A stretch of 64,000 nt of DNA from CBDCME01 sp965218865 (GTDB lineage: Bacteria; Pseudomonadota; Alphaproteobacteria; JAAXGF01): NCBI GenBank assembly GCA_965218865.1, contig CBDCME010000075.1, forward strand, positions 1 to 64,000. The letters run 5' to 3'. Made by a program: the position numbers and the translations under genes. Shown piece by piece: positions 7,249-16,874 of the stretch. The notes under the pieces were generated by a model. It worked only from the letters and a program-made list of their open reading frames with translations. It ran no database searches and was not told the origin of the DNA. Positions within the stretch are counted from its first letter, which is position 1. Each line of letters opens with the position of its first letter.

Positions 7249-9031
7249 GTGCCGCGAGAAACGCCTCCTGGGGAATTTGCACGTTCCCGAAGCTTCGCAT
7301 TCGTTTCTTCCCGGCTTTTTGCTTTTCAAGGAGCTTTCGCTTTCGTGTTACGTCGCCGCCGTAGCACTTCGCCAGCACGTCCTTTCGCATCGCGGACACG
7401 GTTTCGCGGGCCACGATCCGGCCCCCGAGGGCAGCCTGAATCGCGATCGCGAAGAGCTGGCGCGGGATCAGTTCCTTGAGGCGGGTGCAGATCACCCGGC
7501 CGCGGCTTTCCGCGTGCTCGCGGTGGACGATGACGGCGAGGGCGTCGACCGCCTGGCCGTTGACCAGAATCGTCAGCTTGACGAGATCGCCGGAGGCGTA
7601 GCCGTCGATGTGATAATCGAAGCTGGCGTAGCCCCCGGAACACGACTTCAAACGATCGTAAAAATCGAAAACGACCTCGTTGAGGGGCAGGCGATAGACC
7701 ACCATCGCGCGGCTACCGGCGTAGGTCAGATCGACCTGAACGCCGCGTTTTTCCGTGCACAGCGCGAGCACGGCGCCGACGTGTTCGTCGGGAACCAGGA
7801 TCGTGGCCTTGATCCACGGCTCGTCGATCTCCGCGATGCGCACGGGGTCGGGCCAATCCACGGGATTGTGCATCTCGACCGTCTCGCCGGTCGTCGTGGT
7901 GACCCGGTAAACCACGCTCGGGGCGGTGGTAATCAGCTCGAGATTGAATTCTCGGACCAGACGTTCACGCACGATCTCGAGATGGAGCAGCCCCAGAAAG
8001 CCACAACCGAAGCCGAATCCGAGGGCGGCCGACGTCTCGGGTTCGTATTGAAAGCTGGCGTCGTTGAGGCTCAGTTTGGCGAGGCTCTGACGTAGACGGC
8101 CGTGGTCACTCGAGTCGAGCGGATAGAGACCACAGAAGACGACTGGGACCGAGGCCCGAAATCCCGGCAATGCCCGCTCCGCCCGACGCCGATCGTCGGT
8201 CACGGTATCGCCGACCCGACAGCCTGAAAGGTCCTTGATGGCGGCGGTCACGTAGCCGACTTCTCCGGCCGCCAAGACGTCCACGGTTTGGGGTTTCGGC
8301 GTGAACACCCCGACTTCCTCGACCTGGTGCACGGCGGCGCCGGCGACGAGGCGGATTTTCATGCCCTTGCGGACCTCGCCATCCTTGATCCGGAGCAGCA
8401 GAACCACCCCGACGTAGGCATCGTACCAACTATCGACGAGCAACGCCTTGAGCGGCGCCGTTCGGTCTCCCGCCGGCGGCGGCAGCTGATCCACCAGCGC
8501 GGTTAGGACGGCCTCGACCCCGGTCCCGGTTTTGGCCGAAATCAATAGGGATCCGGAAGCGTCGAGGCCGATCACGTCCTCGATCTGCTCGCGGACCCGC
8601 TCCGGTTCAGCCGCCGGCAAATCGATCTTGTTCAGAACGGCGACGATCTCGTGATCGCTCTCGATCGCCTGATACACGTTCGCCAGGGTTTGCGCCTCCA
8701 CGCCCTGGGTGGCATCGACCACGAGCAAAGAGCCTTCGCACGCTGCCAGGCTGCGGCTGACCTCGTAGGCGAAATCCACATGACCCGGAGTATCGATCAG
8801 ATTGAGGACGTAGGGCGACCCGTCCGCTGCCTCGTAGGGCAGACGGACGGTCTGGGCCTTGATGGTGATCCCGCGCTCGCGCTCCAGGGCCATCGTATCG
8901 AGGACCTGGGCCGTCATTTCCCGCTCGCTCAAGCCGCCGCAGTGCTGGATCAGGCGATCGGCCAAGGTCGACTTGCCGTGGTCGATATGGGCGATGATCG
9001 CGAAGTTTCGGATGTTGGCGAGATCGGTCAT
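7229..9031 (-). CDS. lepA: Elongation factor 4 (ribosomal back-translocase LepA)
   Basis: This 600-residue translational GTPase binds the ribosome and promotes back-translocation or initiation fidelity. The G motifs are in order: AHIDHGKSTL (P loop), ERERGITIKAQTV, DTPGHVDF and NKIDLPAAE. EF-G-like domains II, III and V follow, and then the LepA-specific C-terminal domain ending in KQKAGKKRMRSFGNVQIPQ. The frame extends 19 residues upstream, but MTDLANIRNF at 9031 fits the family start. The length is typical. It is cytoplasmic or membrane-associated. Confidence 0.97.
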   Translation of the reverse strand: MTDLANIRNFAIIAHIDHGKSTLADRLIQHCGGLSEREMTAQVLDTMALERERGITIKAQTVRLPYEAADGSPYVLNLIDTPGHVDFAYEVSRSLAACEGSLLVVDATQGVEAQTLANVYQAIESDHEIVAVLNKIDLPAAEPERVREQIEDVIGLDASGSLLISAKTGTGVEAVLTALVDQLPPPAGDRTAPLKALLVDSWYDAYVGVVLLLRIKDGEVRKGMKIRLVAGAAVHQVEEVGVFTPKPQTVDVLAAGEVGYVTAAIKDLSGCRVGDTVTDDRRRAERALPGFRASVPVVFCGLYPLDSSDHGRLRQSLAKLSLNDASFQYEPETSAALGFGFGCGFLGLLHLEIVRERLVREFNLELITTAPSVVYRVTTTTGETVEMHNPVDWPDPVRIAEIDEPWIKATILVPDEHVGAVLALCTEKRGVQVDLTYAGSRAMVVYRLPLNEVVFDFYDRLKSCSGGYASFDYHIDGYASGDLVKLTILVNGQAVDALAVIVHREHAESRGRVICTRLKELIPRQLFAIAIQAALGGRIVARETVSAMRKDVLAKCYGGDVTRKRKLLEKQKAGKKRMRSFGNVQIPQEAFLAALKSDSS

Positions 9032-9138
9032 CAGGCAATTTTGTGAATCGTTCGGCGCCAACATAGGGGGTGGAAAAGCAACGGGCAACGACGCTCCGAA
9101 CGAGCCTCGCCGGTGCCGCCAACGAATTCTCCGGTCTC

Positions 9139-10311
9139 CTAAACGGGCTTCTTGAAATGCTTGCTCAAGGCCAGTCCTTGGCGCTGATAGGAAGAACCGA
9201 TTCCGGAACCGTAAAGCTTGTCGGGAACGTCGGCGAGCCTCTCGTACATCAGGCGGCCGAGGATTTGTCCATCCTCGATGACAAAAGGTACCTCGTGAGA
9301 GCGTACTTCAAGCACCGCCCGGGTTCCGGCGCCGCCGCTGTCGGCGTGCCCGAAGCCAGGATCGAAGAAACCCGCGTAGTGGACCCTCAGTTCGCCCACA
9401 AGGGTATCGTATGCAACCATCTCCGCCGCGTGGTCCGGGGGAACGACAATCGGTTCCTTCGAAGCCAGCAAGTAAAAATCGCCCGGGTTCAAAATCAACT
9501 CTCCGTTCCTACTCCCGTACACGGGCTCCCAGTAATCCGATTGTTCATAGAAATCCACTTTGCTCAGGTTGAGGAGTGGGGCGTGCTTCTTGGCCCGATA
9601 TCCGATCAGGCCGGCGGTCGAGTCGCCCCTTGTCTCGACGGTAATGGGAAAACCACGCCGGTAGGTGTCCGCGACCTCGCCGCCGGCGCCCGTCTCCCGC
9701 AATGTCTGATGGAACTTCTCCAATTCCTCCTTGCCCTTGCGGGGTGTCCCCCGCTTGAGCCGCAGCTGATTGAGCCGGGTCCCCTTGCGGACGACGATGC
9801 TAAACGCCAAGGAAGAAATCTCGGCGTACAGCGGTCCCGCGTAGCCGGCGCGGATGTGATCGAATTCGGTCGACTGGTCCGTTATCAGGCGGGTAAAGAC
9901 GTCGATCCGTCCGATCGAGCTCTTGGGATTGGCGAGGCCGTAATGCTCCTTGGACAAACTCAGTTCCTCGAGAAGACGGACGATATAGACGCAGCCCTTT
10001 TCCAGGACCGCCTCCTCGGCCAGCGATAGGCGGTGCATCACCAGGCCCTCGAGCCTTTCCTCGACCGTGGCTCGCTCGCCAGGTAGGAAGCCGGCCCGAA
10101 CCCGACACGCCTCCTCGCCTAGGCGAAGATCGAGACTGGCGGGCTGGATTTGGTCCTCGCCGGGTTGCTCCTTCGGTGACGTCGCGAAGATCTCCCTTTT
10201 GCCATCCGTGCGATTAATGAGCTGGCGCAGCACCTGGGCCGGAAGCACGCCCGTTGGGAGCCGAACCTCCGCGGGAATTTCCGGCAGCGTTGGTTGCAAC
10301 AACTCGGTCAT
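9139..10311 (-). CDS. dcd: dCTP deaminase, long alphaproteobacterial form
   Basis: This 390-residue protein should deaminate dCTP to dUTP, feeding dTMP synthesis. It contains two related dUTPase-fold halves: an N-terminal half with QPASLDLRLGEEACRV and NPKSSIGRIDVFTRL (the conserved SSxxR segment), and a C-terminal half with YAGFFDPGFGHADSGGAGT and EVRSHEVPFVIEDGQ. The doubled architecture (about 360-390 residues) distinguishes it from the roughly 190-residue enterobacterial enzyme. ATG 10311 is preceded by a modest AGGCGA site. It is transcribed toward lepA with a 107-base gap. Confidence 0.88.
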   Translation of the reverse strand: MTELLQPTLPEIPAEVRLPTGVLPAQVLRQLINRTDGKREIFATSPKEQPGEDQIQPASLDLRLGEEACRVRAGFLPGERATVEERLEGLVMHRLSLAEEAVLEKGCVYIVRLLEELSLSKEHYGLANPKSSIGRIDVFTRLITDQSTEFDHIRAGYAGPLYAEISSLAFSIVVRKGTRLNQLRLKRGTPRKGKEELEKFHQTLRETGAGGEVADTYRRGFPITVETRGDSTAGLIGYRAKKHAPLLNLSKVDFYEQSDYWEPVYGSRNGELILNPGDFYLLASKEPIVVPPDHAAEMVAYDTLVGELRVHYAGFFDPGFGHADSGGAGTRAVLEVRSHEVPFVIEDGQILGRLMYERLADVPDKLYGSGIGSSYQRQGLALSKHFKKPV

Positions 10312-10663
10312 CGTCGCCTGCCCAGCCTGTCACCTCGGGCCCCAAGCCTACCCCGATGCGCGAAATTTGCGAAGATCGAAGTGTGAGGTTCGGTCGGATC
10401 GCGGCGCGTCGAGATGGCGGGTCGAATTTCGATCCGGAGCGTTCCTCGGCCAACCCGAGGAATTTCACCCATTCGACCGCGCGCCGAAACATGTCCCATC
10501 CGGCTTTCAAAGCCCAGCAATTACGTTATATATTGCGTCCGAGTGGCAATCTTGAGCCTGTCATGGTGTTGCCGTACCATGCAGGTCAAGTATCCGGCAA
10601 TGGTTTTGGAAACAACGAGCATTCGGTCTTACGTTTTCACAGAGGGCCTCCTCTAAATCGCAG
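10312..10663. other. Intergenic region, divergent promoters expected
   Basis: This 352-base gap lies between dcd (minus) and the 294-residue unknown (plus). Short overlapping frames occur on both strands, but none has a convincing ribosome binding site or recognisable motif. It should hold the promoters of both neighbours. No clear -35/-10 pair or operator could be fixed by eye. Confidence 0.5.
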
Positions 10664-11548
10664 TTGTTGACGTTCAGTGCATGGCTTAGAGTGATCGGAA
10701 TCGTATCACGGATCGGGGACGCGAGTTCCCTGGCCGGCCCGGTTGTGGGGCCGGTCGGTATCGTCGTCATCGCCCTTTTTTCCACCTCGGTCGATTCCCA
10801 ACCGATTATCTCGAAGACGGCTGCAGAGATTTTCGATCCCCTTGCCCTCGGGTCTCTCGCCCAGTCCAGCGATATCGATTTTGGCATTGCGGATACGTTG
10901 ACCGAAGCCTACGTCGATCTCTTTCCCACCAGCGAACTATCCGTGCGATACGACAACGACCTCATCAGTCCTATTTTGGAAACATTCGAGGCCCTAGAAG
11001 CCGCTCGCAGGACCGAGGTCCGTGTCGGCACGAACAGTCCGCGATTCAGCCAGGATGGCGACGCACCCGAACAGCGCCGAAATCAGGCCCTCTCGACCGT
11101 GGACATTCTGAATTTCATGGTTAACGTCGTTCCCAACGCTCGCAAAGGTGAACCGACGTCATATCCGGGCGTAAGCGAAGGCACGGGAAATCGCTATGAG
11201 TCAGACCCGGCCGATCTCAACCCCTTTATCGCGAATTTGATGGTCACGCTTTTTTCACCCACGATGACCGACGAAGGACCAGTCACGTTTTCGCTGGCTG
11301 GTTTCGGGGAATTCACGATAAATTATAAGAAAGAAAAAGTTAAGAGATTATTTAAGTCACCCGTTTCCGTATATGAATATGGAAAAACGTCAGTAGAGAA
11401 AAGAAAACTTCCTGAAACACAAAACACAACTTCAAGCATGATTAAGGCATTATTTAATGTTCTTGGCAACCCCGTGATGCTTGGTCTTTTCATAATTTTT
11501 GCCATATTTGTTACCATTGTCAGCTTTGCTCGTGGCAGGTCCACCTAG
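10664..11548 (+). CDS. Unknown protein with N- and C-terminal membrane segments
   Basis: This protein of up to 294 residues is not recognised. A hydrophobic segment lies near residues 20-42 (a signal anchor: PVVGPVGIVVIALFSTSV). There is a long polar middle with many Ser, Asp and Asn, and a C-terminal helix (about 268-288, VMLGLFIIFAIFVTIVSF) followed by ARGR. This suggests a periplasmic domain held at both ends. The start is uncertain: the frame opens at TTG 10664, GTG 10691 is an alternative, and GAGG at 10643 is the nearest purine-rich stretch. The 3' third is more AT-rich than the first two thirds, a possible sign of mosaic origin. Confidence 0.6.
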   Translation: MLTFSAWLRVIGIVSRIGDASSLAGPVVGPVGIVVIALFSTSVDSQPIISKTAAEIFDPLALGSLAQSSDIDFGIADTLTEAYVDLFPTSELSVRYDNDLISPILETFEALEAARRTEVRVGTNSPRFSQDGDAPEQRRNQALSTVDILNFMVNVVPNARKGEPTSYPGVSEGTGNRYESDPADLNPFIANLMVTLFSPTMTDEGPVTFSLAGFGEFTINYKKEKVKRLFKSPVSVYEYGKTSVEKRKLPETQNTTSSMIKALFNVLGNPVMLGLFIIFAIFVTIVSFARGRST

Positions 11549-11652
11549 CTCGCGGGCATCACGGTTCGCGGGACGGGTGAAACCGCCATGAAAGCCGGTG
11601 GGATCACCAGGTAAACGCCTTTCTTCACGAACACAGGCAGGCTTCGCGCGTG

Positions 11653-12390
11653 ATGAATGATCCGAAATTCTTGCGGTTTCCGATCTTTTTGCTCGTAACC
11701 TGTGTCGGCTTGAACGAGGCTCGGGCATCGGAGTTCGAGGCCCCCCGTGCCAACCTGATCAAGACCATCCAAGCCGATTTCCGGGATTTGGGTCACCTCA
11801 CCGGCCGCCCGGACTTGGGCCCGCGCGTCTTGACGGCTCTCGCGGGGACCCCCCGTCATGTATTCGTTCCGACCCATCTACGTCACATGGCGTACCTGAA
11901 CCGTCCCCTTCCGATTGGTCACGGGCAAACAATATCCCAACCTTTTATCGTCGCGATCATGACTGAACTTCTCGACCTAAAAGCCGACGACGTGGTCCTC
12001 GAAGTCGGCACCGGATCCGGGTACCAAGCCGCGATCCTGGCGGCCGTGGCGAAACGGGTCTACACAATCGAAATCGTCGAGCCCCTGTACCTCGAGGCAA
12101 GCGACCGTCTGGCGCGGAACGGTTACGACAACGTCGAGACTCGTTTCGGTGACGGTTATTACGGTTGGTCGGAGGCAGCGCCGTTCAATGCCATTGTCGT
12201 TACCGCGGCGGCGAACCACATCCCGCCGCCGCTCATTCAACAACTTTCGCCAGGTGGCAAGATGGCCATTCCCGTCGGTGACCGCTTCACGACCCAACAA
12301 TTGCTTTTGGTGGAAAAGGGCGCCAACGGAAAGGTTAGAACCCGGCACGTTCTCCCCGTCATCTTCGTGCCCCTCACGGGCGAACATTGA
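11653..12390 (+). CDS. pcm: Protein-L-isoaspartate O-methyltransferase, exported form
   Basis: This enzyme uses S-adenosylmethionine to methylate isoaspartyl residues in damaged proteins and start their repair. The core is clear: GHGQTISQPFIVAIMTELL, the SAM loop VLEVGTGSGYQAAILAA, the acidic IEIVEPL, and the LSPGGKMAIPVGD loop. The first 25 or so residues form a signal-like leader (FLRFPIFLLVTCVGLNEARAS), so it probably acts in the periplasm, as some alphaproteobacterial Pcm proteins are thought to. GTG 11650 is an alternative start. Its stop overlaps the first codon of the following transporter gene. Confidence 0.9.
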   Translation: MNDPKFLRFPIFLLVTCVGLNEARASEFEAPRANLIKTIQADFRDLGHLTGRPDLGPRVLTALAGTPRHVFVPTHLRHMAYLNRPLPIGHGQTISQPFIVAIMTELLDLKADDVVLEVGTGSGYQAAILAAVAKRVYTIEIVEPLYLEASDRLARNGYDNVETRFGDGYYGWSEAAPFNAIVVTAAANHIPPPLIQQLSPGGKMAIPVGDRFTTQQLLLVEKGANGKVRTRHVLPVIFVPLTGEH

Positions 12391-14054
12391 ACCTGCTTGG
12401 CCTCGAACCCGGGGAGGGCAAGCCGCGCGGACGAGAACGGTTTCCGTTGTATTCGTCGATAACTTCGAAAACCGTCGCGGCCGTGCTCATCGCCGTCGGC
12501 GCGCAGTGCGGGGCGGCGCTTTCGGCGGCCGCGCGGACACCGGCGGACATCCTCGTCATGGCGACGCGGATCGACGACGTCATCACGCTCGATCCGGCGG
12601 AGATCTTCGAATTCTCCGGCGCCGAATACGCCGCCAACGTTTATGACCGCCTAGTAACGTTCGACCCGGACAATTTCAACTCACTGGTCGGCGGCGTCGC
12701 CGCGAGCTGGGCGATCTCGGACGACGGCAAGACCTACCGCTTCACGATTCGACGCGGCATGAAATTTGTTTCGGGTAATCCCGTGACGGCGCGCGACGCC
12801 GCCTTTTCCCTCCAGCGTGTCGTCATCCTCAACCGATCCCCGGCTTTCATTCTGCGTCAATTCGGTCTCGACGCGGACAACGTTCGCGACCGGATTCGCG
12901 CCCTCGACGACGACACCCTGGTCATTGAGACCGAGGAAGCCTATGCCCCGAGTTTTCTCCTCAACTGCCTCACGGCCGGCGTGGGTTCGGTCGTCGACAG
13001 GAAGGTGGCACTGGACCACGCCGTGAACGGCGACAGGGGCCATTCCTGGCTGCGCACCCATTCGGCGGGATCGGGTCCCTTCAAGTTACGCCGGTGGAAG
13101 GCCCACGAATCCCTTTCGCTCGATCGCCACGAAGCCCACTGGCGAGGAGCGCCGGAGATCAAACGTGTCATCATCCGCCATATCGGCGAGGCCGCGACCC
13201 AACGGCTTCTGCTGGAGAAGGGCGACATCGATATCGCCCGCGACCTTGGATCGGACCAGATCGACGGCCTTGCCGCGAATCCCGATATCGTCGTTCGCCA
13301 GGCCCCGAAGGGCGGCATTTACTACTTGGGCCTGAACCAATCGAACCCCTATCTCCGCCGACCCGCCGTGCGCCAGGCGCTCAAATATCTGGTCGATTAC
13401 GAAGGATTGCGGAGTACCATCCTCGCCTGGCGCGCCGTGGTCCATCAATCGTTCTTGCCCTCCGGATTTCTTGGCGCCGTCGAGGACAAGCCATATACAC
13501 TAGACGTGCCAAAGGCGAGATCGCTTCTGGCCGAGGCCGATTTGCCGGAGGGATTTGCCGTCACCATGGATACGCGCAACACCTCGCCGGTCATGGAGAT
13601 CGCCCAGGCGCTTCAAGCGACCTTCGCCCAAGCGGACATTACCCTGGAAATCATCCCCGGTGACGGCAAGCAGGTGCTGACCAAGTACCGGGCCCGGAAT
13701 CACGACATCTATATCGGCCGCTGGGGGGCGGATTATCAGGACCCCCACAGCAATGCCGACGCCTTCGCGCGCAACCCGGATAACGCCGCCGACGCGGTGG
13801 TGAAATCCCTCGCCTGGCGCAACGCCTGGGAAAAGCCGGTGCTGACGCGAATGGTCGACACCGCGGTCCGCGAACGTGACCGGGAACGCCGTGTAACCCT
13901 CTACCAACAGCTCCAGCGCCGCCACCAGGAGACCTCGCCCTTCGTCATCATGTTCCAGGACATCGAGATCGTCGCCGAACGCGCCAACGTGCACGGCTTC
14001 GTCTCCGGCCCAACGTTCGATACGGTGTTCTATCGCAACGTTAGCAAGGACTAG
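12387..14054 (+). CDS. ABC transporter substrate-binding protein (SBP_bac_5, peptide/opine type)
   Basis: This periplasmic solute receptor, up to 555 residues long, belongs to the DppA/OppA-like family 5. It shows the family signature near the start of the mature protein (FSGAEYAANVYDRLVTFDPD, then AASWAISDDGKTYRFTIR), and later YLGLNQSNPYLRRPAVRQAL and WGADYQDPHSNADAF. The TTG start at 12387 overlaps the pcm stop. A later TTG about 60 bases in would give a cleaner signal peptide (KTVAAVLIAVGAQCGAALSAAA), so the exact start is open. It is the first gene of a compact operon with two permeases and two ATPases. The ligand cannot be told from sequence. Confidence 0.88.
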   Translation: MNLLGLEPGEGKPRGRERFPLYSSITSKTVAAVLIAVGAQCGAALSAAARTPADILVMATRIDDVITLDPAEIFEFSGAEYAANVYDRLVTFDPDNFNSLVGGVAASWAISDDGKTYRFTIRRGMKFVSGNPVTARDAAFSLQRVVILNRSPAFILRQFGLDADNVRDRIRALDDDTLVIETEEAYAPSFLLNCLTAGVGSVVDRKVALDHAVNGDRGHSWLRTHSAGSGPFKLRRWKAHESLSLDRHEAHWRGAPEIKRVIIRHIGEAATQRLLLEKGDIDIARDLGSDQIDGLAANPDIVVRQAPKGGIYYLGLNQSNPYLRRPAVRQALKYLVDYEGLRSTILAWRAVVHQSFLPSGFLGAVEDKPYTLDVPKARSLLAEADLPEGFAVTMDTRNTSPVMEIAQALQATFAQADITLEIIPGDGKQVLTKYRARNHDIYIGRWGADYQDPHSNADAFARNPDNAADAVVKSLAWRNAWEKPVLTRMVDTAVRERDRERRVTLYQQLQRRHQETSPFVIMFQDIEIVAERANVHGFVSGPTFDTVFYRNVSKD

Positions 14055-14057
14055 GGC

Positions 14058-15107
14058 GTGTCCGGCGAGAGAGACGGCCCTTTGCTAGCGATCGTCCCCA
14101 ATTGGGCGGTCGCCGCCGCGCGGCTTTGCCTCTCGCTCGCCCTGACCTTCTTCGGACTTCTTTTGGTTACCTTCCTGATCGGCCGGGTGGTCCCGATCGA
14201 CCCGGTCCTGGCGGCGGTCGGCGATCGGGCCCCGGCCGACGTTTACGAGAGCGCGCGAATCGAACTCGGTCTCCACCTGCCTCTCTACGAGCAGTTCTGG
14301 CACTACCTGGGCAAGGTCCTTCAGGGAGACTTCGGCAAATCTGTTTTGACCGCGAACCCGGTATTGGAAGACATCAAGCGGGTCTTTCCCGCGACCCTAG
14401 AGCTGGCCACGGCGGGCGCGCTGATCGGGGTCGTATTCGGGGTTCCACTCGGTGTGATCGCCGCCGTTTACCACGGCCGCTGGCCCGATCATCTGGTGCG
14501 TGTCCTAGGACTCCTGGGCTATTCGGTCCCGGTTTTCTGGCTCGGATTGGTGAGCCTATTCGTATTGTACGCCAAATTGGGATGGGTTGGGGGACCCGGC
14601 CGGCTCGAGGTGTTCTACGAAGACCTCGTCGACCCGGTCACTGGCGTCATCCTGATCGACAGCGCGCTTGCCGGAGAGTGGGCGATTTTTCGAAACGCCC
14701 TTCACCACCTCGTGCTACCGGCGTCGATTCTGGGATATTTTTCCCTCGCCTACATCAGCCGGATGACGCGCAGCTTCATGTTGGCGCAACTGAACCAGGA
14801 ATACATCGTCACGGCCCGGGCCAAGGGCCTGTCGGAATTCCGCGTCGTCTGGCACCACGCCCTGCGCAACGCCATGGTCCCGTTGATCACCGTCGTCGCG
14901 CTGACCTACGCCAGTCTCCTGGAAGGCTCGGTACTGACCGAAACCGTGTTCGCTTGGCCGGGGCTCGGCCTCTACATCACCAACTCACTGCTGACCGCCG
15001 ACATGAACGCGGTGCTCGGTGGCACCATCGTCGTCGGGATCGTTTTCGTCGCCGTCAACCTCCTCTCGGACCTCTTGTACCGAGCATTTGATCCGAGGGC
15101 ACGGTGA
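14058..15107 (+). CDS. ABC transporter permease, DppB/OppB type
   Basis: This 349-residue inner-membrane permease of the peptide/nickel transporter class has about six transmembrane helices. The first is near residues 18-40 (LCLSLALTFFGLLLVTFLIG), followed by the conserved periplasmic region (ARIELGLHLPLYEQFWHYL) and the EAA loop near 245-270 (EYIVTARAKGLSEFRVVWHHALRNA), which docks the ATPase. It starts at GTG 14058, three bases after the receptor gene, and overlaps the next permease by four bases, indicating translational coupling. Confidence 0.93.
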   Translation: MSGERDGPLLAIVPNWAVAAARLCLSLALTFFGLLLVTFLIGRVVPIDPVLAAVGDRAPADVYESARIELGLHLPLYEQFWHYLGKVLQGDFGKSVLTANPVLEDIKRVFPATLELATAGALIGVVFGVPLGVIAAVYHGRWPDHLVRVLGLLGYSVPVFWLGLVSLFVLYAKLGWVGGPGRLEVFYEDLVDPVTGVILIDSALAGEWAIFRNALHHLVLPASILGYFSLAYISRMTRSFMLAQLNQEYIVTARAKGLSEFRVVWHHALRNAMVPLITVVALTYASLLEGSVLTETVFAWPGLGLYITNSLLTADMNAVLGGTIVVGIVFVAVNLLSDLLYRAFDPRAR

Positions 15108-16015
15108 CGGGAGCAACGCCCAAAGCGCAAGGCCGCCGGGCCTGGCTGCTTTCGGAAACACCGGAATCGGTCTCGCAAGCCTGGCTGGGGAGGGCCTACG
15201 CGGGCTGGCGCGCCTTCGCCGGGAACCCGCTCGGAATGGCGGGACTGGCCATCGTCCTGATCCTGGTTCTGGTGGCGATCTTCGGGCCCCTTTTCGGGTC
15301 GCCCTACGCCCAGGACTTGACGAACCGGCTCGCGCCGCCGGGGAGCGATCACTGGTTCGGCACCGACCAGTTGGGGCGGGATATTTATTCGCGGGTCGTC
15401 CACGGCTCAAAAATTACGATCGTGATCGTCGGTTTGGTGGTTGCCCTGGCGGCACCGCTGGGCCTGATCGTAGGAACGGTCGCGGGCTATTACGGCGGCT
15501 GGCGCGATGCCATCGCCATGCGCCTGACCGACATCGTCCTCGCTTTCCCGCGTCTGATTCTGGCGCTCGCCTTCGTCGCCGCTCTCGGGCCCGGAATCGA
15601 GAACGCTATCTTGGCCATCGCGATTACCGCCTGGCCGCCCTACGCCCGACTCGCGCGGGCCGAAACCATGACCTTCCGCGACAGCGATTTCATCTCCGCG
15701 GCTCGACTACAGGGCGTTTCGCCGCTGCGCATTATTTGCGGCCATATCTTTCCCCTCTGTACCTCGTCGCTGATCGTCCGGATTACGCTCGACATGGCGG
15801 GAATCATTCTCACCGCCGCGGGTCTCGGTTTTCTCGGCCTGGGGGCTCAACCGCCGACCCCCGAATGGGGCGCCATGGTTTCCTCGGGGCGACAGTTTCT
15901 GCTCAACCAGTGGTGGGTGGCGACGATCCCGGGAATCGCGATTTTCGTCGTCAGCCTCGGATTCAACCTTCTGGGCGATGGCTTGCGCGACCTGCTCGAT
16001 CCGAAAACGGATTGA
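15104..16015 (+). CDS. ABC transporter permease, DppC/OppC type
   Basis: This 303-residue partner permease has the OppC N-terminal cytoplasmic segment (AWRAFAGNPLGMAGLAIVLIL), the LAPPGSDHWFGTDQLGRD signature (residues about 77-95), five to six helices, and the EAA loop (FISAARLQGVSPLRIICGHI). It pairs with the DppB-type permease to form the channel. It starts at GTG 15104 within the ATGA-like overlap with the preceding gene. Confidence 0.93.
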   Translation: MTGATPKAQGRRAWLLSETPESVSQAWLGRAYAGWRAFAGNPLGMAGLAIVLILVLVAIFGPLFGSPYAQDLTNRLAPPGSDHWFGTDQLGRDIYSRVVHGSKITIVIVGLVVALAAPLGLIVGTVAGYYGGWRDAIAMRLTDIVLAFPRLILALAFVAALGPGIENAILAIAITAWPPYARLARAETMTFRDSDFISAARLQGVSPLRIICGHIFPLCTSSLIVRITLDMAGIILTAAGLGFLGLGAQPPTPEWGAMVSSGRQFLLNQWWVATIPGIAIFVVSLGFNLLGDGLRDLLDPKTD

Positions 16016-16040
16016 GATCGGTGATCGGGAGCCGGGTCCC

Positions 16041-16874
16041 GTGCTGACCGTCGAAGGACTTCGGGTCCGGTTTCCGAGCCCAATCGGCGTCGTCGAGGCG
16101 GTGCGTGGCGTGAGCTTCACCGTCGGGCGCGAGAAACTCGGGATCGTCGGTGAGTCCGGGTCGGGCAAAACCGTTACCGGCCGGGCAATCATGGGATTGG
16201 TTCCCGGCCTGGTCGAGGCCCGGCGCCTGGATTTCGCCGAGATCGACATTTTGGGGGCCAGCGAAAGGCAAATGCGAGGCGTACGCGGGCGCCGGATCAC
16301 GATGATCATGCAAGACCCCCGTTACGCGCTCAATCCGGTGATGCCGGTCGGCGAACAGATCGCCGAAGTTGTGCGACTTCACGCCCAAGCCAGCGCCGTC
16401 TCGGCCCGGACCCGGACATTGGAAATGCTCGAGGCCGTGCGCATCCGCGATTGCGAACGCGTTTACCGCGCCTACCCTCACCAGCTTTCGGGCGGCATGG
16501 GCCAACGGGTGATGATCGCGATGATGCTGAGCGCCGAGCCGGACTTGTTGATCGCCGACGAACCGACATCGGCCCTCGACGTGACGGTGCGGCTAAAAAT
16601 CCTGGCCATCCTCGACGACCTGGTAAGCCAGCGTGGCATGGGCCTCATTTTCATCAGCCACGATTTGAACCTCGTGGCCTCCTTTTGCGACCGGGTCCTG
16701 ATCATGCGTTCGGGCCGCGTCGTCGATCGCTGCGGGGCGGCGGACTTGCGCCGATCGAGCCATCCCTACACCCGCGGCCTGCTGGCGGCGCTACCGCGCA
16801 TGGACCGCGAACGCGAGACCTTGCCCGTTCTCGACCGCACCTCGGCGCTCGACTCCTTCGGCGACCATGATTGA
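16041..16874 (+). CDS. ABC transporter ATP-binding protein, DppD/OppD type
   Basis: This nucleotide-binding subunit of about 277 residues has a Walker A (GESGSGKTVTGRAI), a Q loop, the ABC signature LSGGMGQRVMIAMM, a Walker B (LLIADEPTSALD) and the H loop FISHDLNLV. The frame is open from 15978, but that would overlap the permease by 38 bases. GTG 16041 directly precedes the first strand (LTVEGLRVRF) and is preferred. The usual OppD C-terminal extension with a cysteine-rich iron-sulfur segment is missing or reduced: only about 20 residues follow the HPYTRGLLAALP motif. Confidence 0.9.
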   Translation: MLTVEGLRVRFPSPIGVVEAVRGVSFTVGREKLGIVGESGSGKTVTGRAIMGLVPGLVEARRLDFAEIDILGASERQMRGVRGRRITMIMQDPRYALNPVMPVGEQIAEVVRLHAQASAVSARTRTLEMLEAVRIRDCERVYRAYPHQLSGGMGQRVMIAMMLSAEPDLLIADEPTSALDVTVRLKILAILDDLVSQRGMGLIFISHDLNLVASFCDRVLIMRSGRVVDRCGAADLRRSSHPYTRGLLAALPRMDRERETLPVLDRTSALDSFGDHD

